Source: Ligilactobacillus hayakitensis DSM 18933 = JCM 14209
Lineage (GTDB): Bacteria > Bacillota > Bacilli > Lactobacillales > Lactobacillaceae
Direction of reading: 5' to 3'
DNA length: 64,000 bases
Assembly: GCF_000615845.1 (NCBI RefSeq)
Contig: NZ_BAML01000001.1
Location: 59,912-123,911 of the forward strand
Of this stretch, positions 56,332 through 64,000 are shown piece by piece; the first letter of the stretch is position 1, and each line of letters starts with the position of its first letter. Under the pieces are notes generated by a model. That model saw only the letters and a list, made by a program, of their open reading frames with translations. It had not been told where the DNA came from and did not search any database. A program made the position numbers and the translations under genes.

Positions 56332-57291
56332 TTAATTATTTTGGAAAAGGGTAATAAGTTTTTCCATAAATTCTTCAAGGAATCTGTCTGTGTCAACATT
56401 AACAGCTGCTTTGGTTGTCAAAGCAGGTTCGTTAATCCGAGTTTCGTCGCCGATTGTTCTTCCGGCATAAGCGCCTTTCGTATCAACTTTCATGTTTAAA
56501 TTTAAAGTACTTACTAAACTAGGTTCAACCGCTACAGCAACAGCTAGTGGATCATGAAGCGCACAGCCACCTAAGTGGGGACTAGTTTCTTTATACGCAT
56601 CAATATAGTAATCAACAATATCTGCATAAGCTGAACTAGATGCTGTATTTAATTTACGCCATTGTTTTGTTTCATTAACAGTTAATAGTGTTCTTGTTGT
56701 AACGTCTAAACCGACCATTGTTAATGGAATACCGCTTCTAAATACAAAATCTGCAGCTTCTGGATCTTGATTAATATTTGCTTCAGTAACAGCATTAACA
56801 TTTCCTGGCACAGTTAAAGCACCACCCATCATTGTTACTCTTCCAATTAAGTTAATAATTTCAGGGTCTTTTTTTATAGCAGCTGCTAAGTTTGTAAGTG
56901 GTCCAGTAGGTACTATAAGTAAGTCCTTACCATATTTATGAGCGGCTTCAATAAAGAAATCAGGCCCACTCATTTCTTCTACTTTACGATCGGCTTTTTT
57001 TATTTTGACTTCACCAATTCCGTTTACTCCATGAATTCGTTGGCTAATTTTCATAACTTCAAACTTTTCAGTTGTAGAAGAATGTGAAAGGCCTTTGAAA
57101 ACAGGAACTTCTGTATGACCTAATAACTCTAATAAATCAAGGCTATTTTGGGCAGCCTGTTCGACGAGTATATTACCGTATGATGATACAATTCCTATCA
57201 AATCACTTTCGGGGGTAGCAAGCGCGTAAGCAATTGCTAGTGCATCATCTATACCGGTATCAAGATCTAAAATCATTTTGTATTTTGCCAT
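56332..57291 (-). CDS. Inosine-uridine preferring nucleoside hydrolase
   Basis: Hydrolyses ribonucleosides to base and ribose for salvage. 319 residues. The N-terminal calcium-binding motif reads LDLDTGIDDALAIAYAL (canonical DTDxGxDDA with Leu for Thr), followed by VPTGPLTNLAAAIKKDPEI, VTMMGGALTVPGNVNAVTEAN, and the His of CALHDPLAVAVAVEP. RBS AAGGAG precedes the ATG. Monocistronic; substrate preference cannot be read from sequence. Confidence 0.92.
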   Translation of the reverse strand: MAKYKMILDLDTGIDDALAIAYALATPESDLIGIVSSYGNILVEQAAQNSLDLLELLGHTEVPVFKGLSHSSTTEKFEVMKISQRIHGVNGIGEVKIKKADRKVEEMSGPDFFIEAAHKYGKDLLIVPTGPLTNLAAAIKKDPEIINLIGRVTMMGGALTVPGNVNAVTEANINQDPEAADFVFRSGIPLTMVGLDVTTRTLLTVNETKQWRKLNTASSSAYADIVDYYIDAYKETSPHLGGCALHDPLAVAVAVEPSLVSTLNLNMKVDTKGAYAGRTIGDETRINEPALTTKAAVNVDTDRFLEEFMEKLITLFQNN

Positions 57292-57477
57292 ATCAAACTC
57301 CTTGAAAATTTATAATATTATAAGTTTAGTTTAGCAAAAATTAATATATTAAAAAAGTAAAAAAAGTAAAAATAATAAGAGAAAGAGAGTTTATGTAGAT
57401 GTTTTTCAAAGCGGGTTGTAAATTATAAAGTTAATACGGTATTATTGTAGTAAGTATTATATAGTAGAGGAAATATT

Positions 57478-57939
57478 ATGAAATATAAAGATATATTAGA
57501 TTATTTAGATCAAAAAATCGATAAATTAAATTTTGATGGCGACATTAATATTAATTGGGATAAAAAAACTCGAAATATTGAAATAGAAATGGTCTTTTAC
57601 GCCCAAAATAGTGAAAATACCAAAATTAGTGATATAAATGGAGTAGAATCAGAAAATGAAATTATTTCTTTTGCTGATGCGATTTTACTTTATGATGGCA
57701 CTAAGCAATTAAATGTCAATCAAGAAGATTATTTAGCACTTTTACCATTTAATGGAAAAAAAGGTTGGAAATTAAGTGAAGGTGAAGGCTTTATTGATTA
57801 TCTTCAAACTATTCTTGATGAAGGACAATCAGATTTATTGGATTTTTTGACAGATGATACGCAAAGTTTCTTTAATCTTAAATGGTCAAATGAAACTTAT
57901 ATGCAAAGTATCCAACGACAAAAAAATGCGAATAGGTGA
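57478..57939 (+). CDS. DUF3013 family protein
   Basis: 153-residue acidic soluble protein, beginning MKYKDILDYLDQKIDKLNFDGDININWDKKTRNIEIE and containing ENEIISFADAILLYDG. This is the DUF3013 family that sits directly upstream of prmA in lactobacilli. No function is known; the conserved linkage to prmA and rsmE suggests a translation-related role (inference). RBS AGAGGAAA. Confidence 0.8.
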   Translation: MKYKDILDYLDQKIDKLNFDGDININWDKKTRNIEIEMVFYAQNSENTKISDINGVESENEIISFADAILLYDGTKQLNVNQEDYLALLPFNGKKGWKLSEGEGFIDYLQTILDEGQSDLLDFLTDDTQSFFNLKWSNETYMQSIQRQKNANR

Positions 57940-57985
57940 TAATGATAGCGAGATTAAATATCCAAAATTTTAGGAGGTAATGTTA

Positions 57986-58876
57986 ATGGAGTGGAACGAA
58001 TTGGTAATTACCGTTAATAATGAAGCGGTGGACGCAAGCATAAATATTTTAATGGAAAATGGAGCTGGTGGCGTTCAAATAGATGACTCTAAAGGGCTGG
58101 ATAATGTTGATATTATAACTTATTTTCCCGATAATTTTCCGTTGATGGAATTAATTCCAGAACTTGAAGTTAAAATTAAAAATTTAGAAAAATTTGGTTT
58201 AACTGTTGGTCAAGGAAAAGTTAAAGTAACCAATATGGGCAATGATACTTGGGTGGATGTTTGGAAAAAATATTATCATCCAGTTAGAATAACAAGATAT
58301 TTAACGATTGTTCCTAGTTGGGAGGAATATACGCCTAGACAAAAAGATGAAAAAATTATTCGACTTGATCCAGGCCGAGCCTTTGGAACAGGAACGCACC
58401 CAACAACATTATTAGCACTTCAAGCCCTTGAATCGTATATTCGAGGTGATGAAAGCTTAATTGACGTTGGGACTGGGTCTGGTGTTTTAAGTATCGCAGC
58501 TAAATATTTTGGTGCCGGAGATATCTATGCGTATGATATTGATGACGACGCAGTTAGTGCTGCAAAAGAAAATTTAGATTTAAATCCGATTAGTAAAGAC
58601 GTTCATATTGCAGCTAACGATCTTTTAAATGGAATTGATAAAAAAGTCGATGTAATTGTTGCTAATATATTGGCTGAAGTGATTGAATTATTAATACCGC
58701 AAGCTAAACAAACATTAAAAGATGGCGGTTTATTTATCACTTCAGGTATCATTGTTGATAAAAAAGACAAGATTTTAGAACAATTGCAAACTGCAGGTTT
58801 TATTATCGATGAAATCTTAAATAAGAAAGATTGGTTTTCAATTGTTGCCCATAAACCAAATGTAGGTGAAGAATAA
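57986..58876 (+). CDS. prmA: Ribosomal protein L11 methyltransferase
   Basis: Methylates ribosomal protein L11 using SAM. 296 residues. N-terminal substrate-recognition domain with WNELVITVNNEAVDASINILMENGAGGVQIDD, then Rossmann methyltransferase fold: LDPGRAFGTGTHPTTLLALQALE, LIDVGTGSGVLSIAAKYFGA, and VIVANILAEVI (catalytic NxL region). ATG 57986 is eight bases after GGAGG. Its stop overlaps the rsmE start (TAATG). Confidence 0.95.
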   Translation: MEWNELVITVNNEAVDASINILMENGAGGVQIDDSKGLDNVDIITYFPDNFPLMELIPELEVKIKNLEKFGLTVGQGKVKVTNMGNDTWVDVWKKYYHPVRITRYLTIVPSWEEYTPRQKDEKIIRLDPGRAFGTGTHPTTLLALQALESYIRGDESLIDVGTGSGVLSIAAKYFGAGDIYAYDIDDDAVSAAKENLDLNPISKDVHIAANDLLNGIDKKVDVIVANILAEVIELLIPQAKQTLKDGGLFITSGIIVDKKDKILEQLQTAGFIIDEILNKKDWFSIVAHKPNVGEE

Positions 58877-59607
58877 TGCAAAGATATTTTGCAAAAGAAA
58901 CAATTAATGATGAGTATAGCCTACCTAAAGAAATGTACAAACACGCAATTAAGGTAATGCGAATGTCTGAAGGCGATGAATTTGAGCTTGTTGATAATAA
59001 TCAAAGCGTGTTTTTAATGGAGCTTGTTTTGGTTGAAAATAATACAGCAACGGCTCGAAAAGTAAAGGAAATAACTAAGAATGTTGAGTTACCGATAGAT
59101 GTGACGATTGCATGTGGAATCTCAAAAGGAGATAAAGCAGAGTTTATTGTTCAAAAAGCAACTGAAATGGGTGTAAAGAAGATTATCTTTTTTAATGGAG
59201 ATTATTCTGTTGCCAAGTGGGATGAGAAAAGACAAAAAAAGAAAATTGAACGATTATCAAAAGTCGCGCAAAGTGCATCTGAACAATCACATAGAAATTT
59301 CATACCAGAAGTTGAGTATGCTTCAAAATTAAGTAGTATTGATTTTTCAAAATATGATACAAAGCTAGTAGCTTATGAAGAATCGGCAAAACAAGGAGAA
59401 AAGTCAACTTTATACCAAATTTTAAATGGAAAGATAGAAAATATGATTGCTATTTTTGGACCGGAAGGCGGAATATCTCCAAATGAAATTCAGATGTTAT
59501 TGCAAAAAGATTGCAAATTAGCTGGATTAGGACCCAGAATTATGAGAGCCGAGACAGCTCCATTATACTTACTTTCAAGTATTTCGTTTGCAAAGGAATT
59601 AAGTTAG
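58876..59607 (+). CDS. rsmE: 16S rRNA (uracil1498-N3)-methyltransferase
   Basis: 243-residue SPOUT-fold enzyme methylating U1498 in the decoding centre. N-terminal PUA-like domain (MQRYFAKETINDEYSLPKEMYKHAIKVMRMSEGDEFEL) and C-terminal knot with EFIVQKATEMGVKKI, AIFGPEGGISPNEI and LGPRIMRAETAPLYLLS. Translationally coupled to prmA. Confidence 0.95.
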   Translation: MQRYFAKETINDEYSLPKEMYKHAIKVMRMSEGDEFELVDNNQSVFLMELVLVENNTATARKVKEITKNVELPIDVTIACGISKGDKAEFIVQKATEMGVKKIIFFNGDYSVAKWDEKRQKKKIERLSKVAQSASEQSHRNFIPEVEYASKLSSIDFSKYDTKLVAYEESAKQGEKSTLYQILNGKIENMIAIFGPEGGISPNEIQMLLQKDCKLAGLGPRIMRAETAPLYLLSSISFAKELS

Positions 59608-59657
59608 TGTAAAATATAAATAATATAATTTTTTCGTGTAATTATTGAGGTGATTTT

Positions 59658-61874
59658 ATGGAAAAACAAACAAATTGGACAGCTCAAGATGTTATCGATA
59701 TGTGTGCTAGTTACATGAATGAAGAACATGTTGCAATTGTTAAGAAAGCATGTGAATTTGCATCGTATGTACATCGTGAACAGATAAGGAAATCGGGCGA
59801 ACCATATATTATTCACCCAATTCAAGTAGCAGGTATTTTAGCAGAATTAAAAATGGATCCAGAAACCGTAAGTGCGGGTTTTTTACATGATGTAGTTGAA
59901 GATACTGAAATTACATTAGGGGATATCGGTGAAGTATTTGGCCAAGATATTGAAATAATTGTAGATGGGGTTACAAAATTAAGCAAAATTAAGTATAAGT
60001 CGCACCAAGAACAATTAGCTGAAAATCATCGTAAGTTGCTTTTGGCAATGTCAAAAGATTTACGTGTTATTATTGTAAAATTAGCCGACCGGTTACATAA
60101 TATGCGAACTTTGACTCATTTGAGACCGGATAAACAACGACGGATTTCCAACGAAACTTTAGAAATATATGCTCCATTAGCTGATCGTTTAGGGATTAGT
60201 ACAATTAAATGGGAGTTACAAGATTTATCACTTAGATATTTAAACCCACAACAATATTATCGTATTGTTCATTTGATGAACTCAAAACGCCAAGAACGTT
60301 TATCTGATATTGAAAAAGTTATTAGCGAAATAAAAAAAGCAATCGCAGATTTAAATTTAGAGTATGATATTTATGGTCGACCTAAGCACATCTACTCTAT
60401 ATATCGTAAAATGAAAGATCAACATAAACAGTTCAGTCAAATTTATGATTTATCTGCAGTGCGAGTAATTGTGAAGACAATTAAGGATTGTTATGCTGTT
60501 TTAGGAGCAATTCATACATGCTGGACACCGATGCCAGGGAGATTTAAAGATTATATAGCTATGCCAAAAGCAAATATGTATCAATCTTTACATACAACTT
60601 TGATTGGACCTAACGGAAGACCATTTGAAGTTCAAATTCGAACAGAAGAAATGCATCAAGTTGCAGAGTATGGGATTGCAGCCCACTGGGCTTATAAAGA
60701 AGGTCGAAAAGAAGCAGTTCCTCAAACAACAACTGGAACAAAATTAAATCTTTTTAAAGAAATCATTGAATTACAAAAGGAATCTACTGATGCATCTGAA
60801 TTTATGGAAAGTGTCAAAGGTGACTTATTCAGTGATCGCGTATATGTATTTACGCCTAAGGGGGATGTTTTTGAGCTTCCAAAAGGATCCGGACCATTAG
60901 ATTTAGCATATACAATTCACACAGAAATCGGCAATAAGACTACGGGGGCAAAAGTTAACGGGAATATCCAACCACTTGATTATCAATTGAAAAATGGGGA
61001 TATTGTTGATATTATGACATCACAAAATTCAGCAGGTCCAAGTCAGGATTGGTTAGATTTAGTCCACTCAAATAAAGCTAGAAATAAAATTAAGCATTTC
61101 TTTAAACAACGTGATCGAAGTGAAAATGTTGAAAAAGGCCAAGAAGCAATCAATCAAGGAATTATTAATGCGGGTTATTCACCAAAAGAAATTATTGCAG
61201 CTAATATGGACAAAGTTTTAGAGAAAAAACAAATCAAAACTTCCAAAGATTTATATGCAATGATTGGTTCAGGCGATATTACACCAATTGGAGTAGTCAA
61301 CTTGTTGACGGCTGACATAAGACAAAAAGAAGATGCAGACAAAAAGAGACAAGAAGAAAAAGCCTTATTAGAAGAAGGGCAAGAAATTACAAATGATTCC
61401 CCAAATAAAAAAATGAATCATGATGATGGTGTTTTGATTGAGGGGATTGACAACTTACTTGTACGCTTGAGTCATTGTTGTAATCCAATTCCAGGTGATG
61501 AGATAGTAGGATATATCACCAAAGGTAGAGGGGTATCAGTTCACCGGGTTGATTGTCCAAATGTGCGAGCTGTTGAAAAACAAGGGGCACGGATTATTAA
61601 TGTAACATGGAACACATTAGCAGAAAGTAAAACCTTTTATGATGCCGAATTAGAAATTCAAGGATATAATCGAGAAGGACTTTTGAATGATGTTCTTCAA
61701 GTAATTAATAATAATACAAAAACTTTGAAATCTGTTAATGGTAGAGTTGATCATGATAAGATGGTGACAATCTCTGCCACTTTAGGTGTTAAAGATTTGG
61801 AACACTTACAAATAATTGTGGATAGAATTAAAAATATTCCGGATGTTTACGTAGTGAAGCGTCCAATTCATTAG
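59658..61874 (+). CDS. relA: Bifunctional (p)ppGpp synthetase/hydrolase RelA/SpoT (Rsh)
   Basis: Stringent response enzyme. 738 residues. HD hydrolase domain with HPIQVAGILAELKM and FLHDVVEDTEIT (both His and HD present), synthetase domain with DLSAVRVIVKTIKDCYAVLG, GRFKDYIAMPKANMYQSLHTT and QIRTEEMHQVAEYGIAAHW, TGS domain (RVYVFTPKGDVFELPKGSGP), zinc-finger-like RLSHCCNPIPGDEIVGYI and C-terminal ACT. Both catalytic halves appear intact. GAGGTGA precedes the ATG. dtd follows 9 bases later. Confidence 0.97.
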   Translation: MEKQTNWTAQDVIDMCASYMNEEHVAIVKKACEFASYVHREQIRKSGEPYIIHPIQVAGILAELKMDPETVSAGFLHDVVEDTEITLGDIGEVFGQDIEIIVDGVTKLSKIKYKSHQEQLAENHRKLLLAMSKDLRVIIVKLADRLHNMRTLTHLRPDKQRRISNETLEIYAPLADRLGISTIKWELQDLSLRYLNPQQYYRIVHLMNSKRQERLSDIEKVISEIKKAIADLNLEYDIYGRPKHIYSIYRKMKDQHKQFSQIYDLSAVRVIVKTIKDCYAVLGAIHTCWTPMPGRFKDYIAMPKANMYQSLHTTLIGPNGRPFEVQIRTEEMHQVAEYGIAAHWAYKEGRKEAVPQTTTGTKLNLFKEIIELQKESTDASEFMESVKGDLFSDRVYVFTPKGDVFELPKGSGPLDLAYTIHTEIGNKTTGAKVNGNIQPLDYQLKNGDIVDIMTSQNSAGPSQDWLDLVHSNKARNKIKHFFKQRDRSENVEKGQEAINQGIINAGYSPKEIIAANMDKVLEKKQIKTSKDLYAMIGSGDITPIGVVNLLTADIRQKEDADKKRQEEKALLEEGQEITNDSPNKKMNHDDGVLIEGIDNLLVRLSHCCNPIPGDEIVGYITKGRGVSVHRVDCPNVRAVEKQGARIINVTWNTLAESKTFYDAELEIQGYNREGLLNDVLQVINNNTKTLKSVNGRVDHDKMVTISATLGVKDLEHLQIIVDRIKNIPDVYVVKRPIH

Positions 61875-61883
61875 AGGTGTGAG

Positions 61884-62330
61884 ATGCGAGTTTTAGTTCA
61901 AAGAGTAAATAATGCGAATGTAAAAGTTGAAGGTGAAATTTTAGGCCAAATAAAAGAAGGATTACTATTATTTGTTGGCTTTAAGGAAGGCGATGGAATT
62001 GAAGAAATTCAATATATGGTCCGGAAGATTCTTAATGCCCGTATATTTAGTGATGAAGATGGAAAGATGAATTTGAATGTTTCTCAGGTAAAAGGGAAAA
62101 TTTTATCAATATCTCAATTTACGTTATACGCTAAAACAAAAAAAGGTAATCGACCAAGTTTTTCTGAAGCACAAAATCCTGCCGAAGCTAATCAAAATTA
62201 TGAATTATTTAATGACGAGTTACGTAAAAATAATATTGAAGTACAAACTGGTGAATTTGGGGCAGATATGAAAGTTGAGCTGGTAAATGATGGACCGGTT
62301 ACGATTATGTATGATACAGATGAGGCTTAG
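61884..62330 (+). CDS. dtd: D-aminoacyl-tRNA deacylase
   Basis: Proofreading enzyme that removes D-amino acids from tRNA. 148 residues. Signature motifs: MRVLVQRVNNANVKVEGE at the start, ILSISQFTLYAKTKKGNRPSF, and the cross-subunit Gly-cisPro loop VNDGPVTIMYDT near the C terminus. GAGGTGTGAG precedes the ATG. The relA-dtd pair is conserved across Firmicutes. Confidence 0.96.
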   Translation: MRVLVQRVNNANVKVEGEILGQIKEGLLLFVGFKEGDGIEEIQYMVRKILNARIFSDEDGKMNLNVSQVKGKILSISQFTLYAKTKKGNRPSFSEAQNPAEANQNYELFNDELRKNNIEVQTGEFGADMKVELVNDGPVTIMYDTDEA

Positions 62331-62332
62331 CA

Positions 62333-62959
62333 ATGATATATGAAGATTATTTTTGGGATTTCGATGGAACCTTATTTGATACTTATCCAACAATGGTTGA
62401 AGCTTTTGTAAAAGTTTTTGGGGATAATCAAATTAAAGTTGATAAAAAAGAGGTCTATGAAATCATGCGTAGATATTCTGTTGGAGAGGCAATCAATTGG
62501 TATAGTAAAGATACTAAACTTGATAAAAAAGTCTTAAGGAGACATTTCGATGAAGAAGATGCTCAATTGTTGGATAGGGTATCTTCATTTGAAAATGTCG
62601 AAATTTTATTAGAAAAAATTGTAAAAAATGGTGGGAGAAATTTTTTATTGACCCATCGTGATGAAAGTTCTATGAAAATTTTAAAACGAGACAAAATAGA
62701 TAAATATTTTACAGATTACGTAACAGCAAAAAATAAATTTCCTAGGAAACCCAATCCTGAATCGCTAAATTATTTAATCGAAAAGAATCAGGTTAATCGA
62801 AAAAAAGCGGTCATGATAGGCGATAGAAATCTGGATATTCAAGCAGGACATAATGCACAGATTGCTGGAATATTATTTGATCCAGACAATATAGTGGATG
62901 CCTCATCAAATCCAGAACTTCAAATAGCAAATTATAGAGCGCTATTAAATAAATTATAA
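62333..62959 (+). CDS. HAD-superfamily hydrolase (subfamily IA)
   Basis: 208 residues with HAD motif I WDFDGTLFDTYPTM (two catalytic Asp, residues ~8 and 10), an alpha-helical cap, motif II Thr in FLLTHRDE, motif III Lys and motif IV GDRNLDIQAG. Phosphoglycolate phosphatase/beta-phosphoglucomutase-like fold; substrate unknown. Starts 2 bases after dtd, so it is in the relA-dtd transcript. Confidence 0.9.
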   Translation: MIYEDYFWDFDGTLFDTYPTMVEAFVKVFGDNQIKVDKKEVYEIMRRYSVGEAINWYSKDTKLDKKVLRRHFDEEDAQLLDRVSSFENVEILLEKIVKNGGRNFLLTHRDESSMKILKRDKIDKYFTDYVTAKNKFPRKPNPESLNYLIEKNQVNRKKAVMIGDRNLDIQAGHNAQIAGILFDPDNIVDASSNPELQIANYRALLNKL

Positions 62960-62964
62960 AAAAT

Positions 62965-63013
62965 AAACGTGCTGGCAATCGGGATTTACCCTTGATTGCT
63001 AGCACGTTTGTTT
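62965..63013. terminator. Bidirectional terminator between the HAD gene and the amidase gene
   Basis: Arms AAACGTGCTGGCAATC and GATTGCTAGCACGTTT, almost perfect 16-base stem with A/T runs on both sides, between convergent genes. Confidence 0.88.
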
Positions 63014-63072
63014 TTGCTGTGGATATATAGATAGTTTTTATATATTTGCTATTAAATCATGCGTATGAATTA

Positions 63073-63924
63073 TTAGTTGGATTTAAAATAGTTTTTTAAT
63101 CCTTTAACAATATCAGTTGTCACATTATTAATGTATTCCTGCGATGGAATTTGATCAAAATCACGCTCTGAATTGATGTAACCCATTTCAAGTAAGACAG
63201 CGGGAATTTTATTTTCCCTAATTACTAAAAAGTCGCCAAATTCGACGCCACGGTTTTTGATTCCAAGATATTTAAATTGCGAATTGATACTGTTTGCTAA
63301 TTTTAAAGATGTTTTTTTATGGTAGTAATATGTAGTGTAACCAGAAGCAATGTTTTCATCAGGTGAAGAATCAAAATGAATACTAATAAAAGCATCCGCG
63401 TGTTTTTTTTCACCTAATGTAGGTCTTGGTTTCAACCCGACATACTTATCTTGGGTACGAGTCATATATACGTTAGCACCAGCTTTTTTTAGTTTTTGTT
63501 CTAATTCTTTGGCGTATTTAAGAGTATATTTTTTCTCTTCTTTTCCTTCAATTGATAAGGCGCCGGCATCGTTTCCTCCATGGCCAGGATCTATTACGAT
63601 GGTAGCGTTAGAAAGGCTGGTAATGTTATTTTGATTTTTAAAATTCCAATCTCCAACCCAACCAATTTGGCCTTGATCAGTTTTAACTTGTTTAAAATGA
63701 AATTTTGTATCTAAAACTTTAACGCGATCGCCTTGTTTAAGGGTGCTTAATTTATGTTCCTCTAATGAAGCGCTTGGGTATAAATTAGCAAAACGACTAA
63801 CGATTACTTCTTTACTCATAAAAGATACAGTTTTAAAACAAAGGATAAAAGATAGAAGCAATATCAAAATACCAAGACTGATTTTATCTAATCTTTTTAG
63901 AAGGTATGTTTTTAGATTTACCAT
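63073..63924 (-). CDS. N-acetylmuramoyl-L-alanine amidase with SH3b domain
   Basis: Zinc amidase that cleaves the lactyl-peptide bond in peptidoglycan. 283 residues: N-terminal membrane anchor/signal (about residues 17-36, LGILILLLSFILCFKTVSFM), bacterial SH3 domain (about 40-95, QGDRVKVLDTKFHFKQVKTDQGQIGWVGDW), then the Amidase_3 domain with zinc His in IDPGHGGNDAGA, ISIHFDSSP and the catalytic Glu in VLLEMGYINSERD. RBS AAGGGAG. A good promoter lies upstream. Confidence 0.93.
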   Translation of the reverse strand: MVNLKTYLLKRLDKISLGILILLLSFILCFKTVSFMSKEVIVSRFANLYPSASLEEHKLSTLKQGDRVKVLDTKFHFKQVKTDQGQIGWVGDWNFKNQNNITSLSNATIVIDPGHGGNDAGALSIEGKEEKKYTLKYAKELEQKLKKAGANVYMTRTQDKYVGLKPRPTLGEKKHADAFISIHFDSSPDENIASGYTTYYYHKKTSLKLANSINSQFKYLGIKNRGVEFGDFLVIRENKIPAVLLEMGYINSERDFDQIPSQEYINNVTTDIVKGLKNYFKSN

Positions 63925-63953
63925 TTTCTAACTCCCTTTAGTAAGTTAATTTC

Positions 63954-63982
63954 ATTATATGATATATGGTTGAGATGGTAAA
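63954..63982 (-). promoter_or_regulatory. Sigma-A promoter for the amidase gene
   Basis: On the minus strand: TTTACC, 17-base spacer, TATAAT, ~30 bases upstream of the start codon. Confidence 0.7.
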
Positions 63983-64000
63983 CTAAAATTTAATTATAGG

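Overview
The window is a stretch of low-GC Firmicute core chromosome, most likely from a Lactobacillaceae species. The gene order is typical of lactobacilli: ftsA-ftsZ-ylmG-ylmH-divIVA-ileS; rnjA-rpoY-def; typA/ftsW-ylbG-rsmD-coaD-sepM-comEA-comEC-holA; rpsT/rpsO-rnjB-tuf-tig-clpX; pheST-mltG-udk-greA; DUF3013-prmA-rsmE-relA-dtd. Both dapF and dapA are present, so meso-DAP/lysine synthesis is likely. The exact genus cannot be fixed from the sequence alone; a DAP-type low-GC lactobacillus (for example of the Ligilactobacillus/Liquorilactobacillus kind) is only a guess.

Layout. 1-7 kb: cell division genes (ftsA fragment, ftsZ, ylmG, ylmH, divIVA), then a T-box and ileS. 7-12.3 kb: dapF, a Nudix hydrolase, a small membrane protein, mtnN, a cysteine desulfurase, a DUF1831 gene and mnmA, which links sulfur transfer to tRNA 2-thiouridylation. 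12.4-16.2 kb: phosphoglycerate mutase-like protein, TPR protein, recD2. 16.3-20.7 kb, mostly minus strand: lipid kinase, RNase J1, RNAP epsilon, a hypothetical membrane-anchored protein, peptide deformylase. 20.8-23.8 kb: UPF0223, inositol monophosphatase family, typA. 23.75-24.5 kb: a decayed ISL3-type insertion sequence. 24.6-27.5 kb: mannose-family PTS (IIAB, IIC, IID) with a cre site. 27.6-35.4 kb: ftsW, ylbG, rsmD, coaD, sepM, comEA, comEC, holA. 35.5-45.7 kb: rpsT, rpsO, dapA, RNase J2, TPR protein, tuf, tig, clpX, gnd. 45.8-49.6 kb: a patchier segment with a frameshifted, catalytically degenerate ABC ATPase, tRNA-Ser(CGA), an unknown gene, a SpoU methyltransferase, a frameshifted HD-domain gene and an HxlR regulator. 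49.6-64 kb: T-box pheS-pheT, mltG, udk, greA, a membrane protein, nucleoside hydrolase, DUF3013, prmA, rsmE, relA, dtd, a HAD phosphatase and a cell-wall amidase.

The most notable observations are: (i) an ISL3 remnant inserted exactly at the typA stop codon, with a perfect 8-bp target duplication and degenerate ends; (ii) three reading-frame breaks (ileS, ABC ATPase, HD protein), each explained by an indel of one or two bases; (iii) an orphan ABC ATPase in which Walker A, signature, Walker B and H-loop motifs are all eroded; (iv) a division cluster without ylmE and sepF between ftsZ and ylmG; (v) RNase J2 with a broken metal-binding motif beside an intact RNase J1; and (vi) clear regulatory sites (tandem tuf promoters, an S15 leader candidate, two T-boxes, a cre box). 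I saw no CRISPR array, prophage, defence island or clearly new multigene system.
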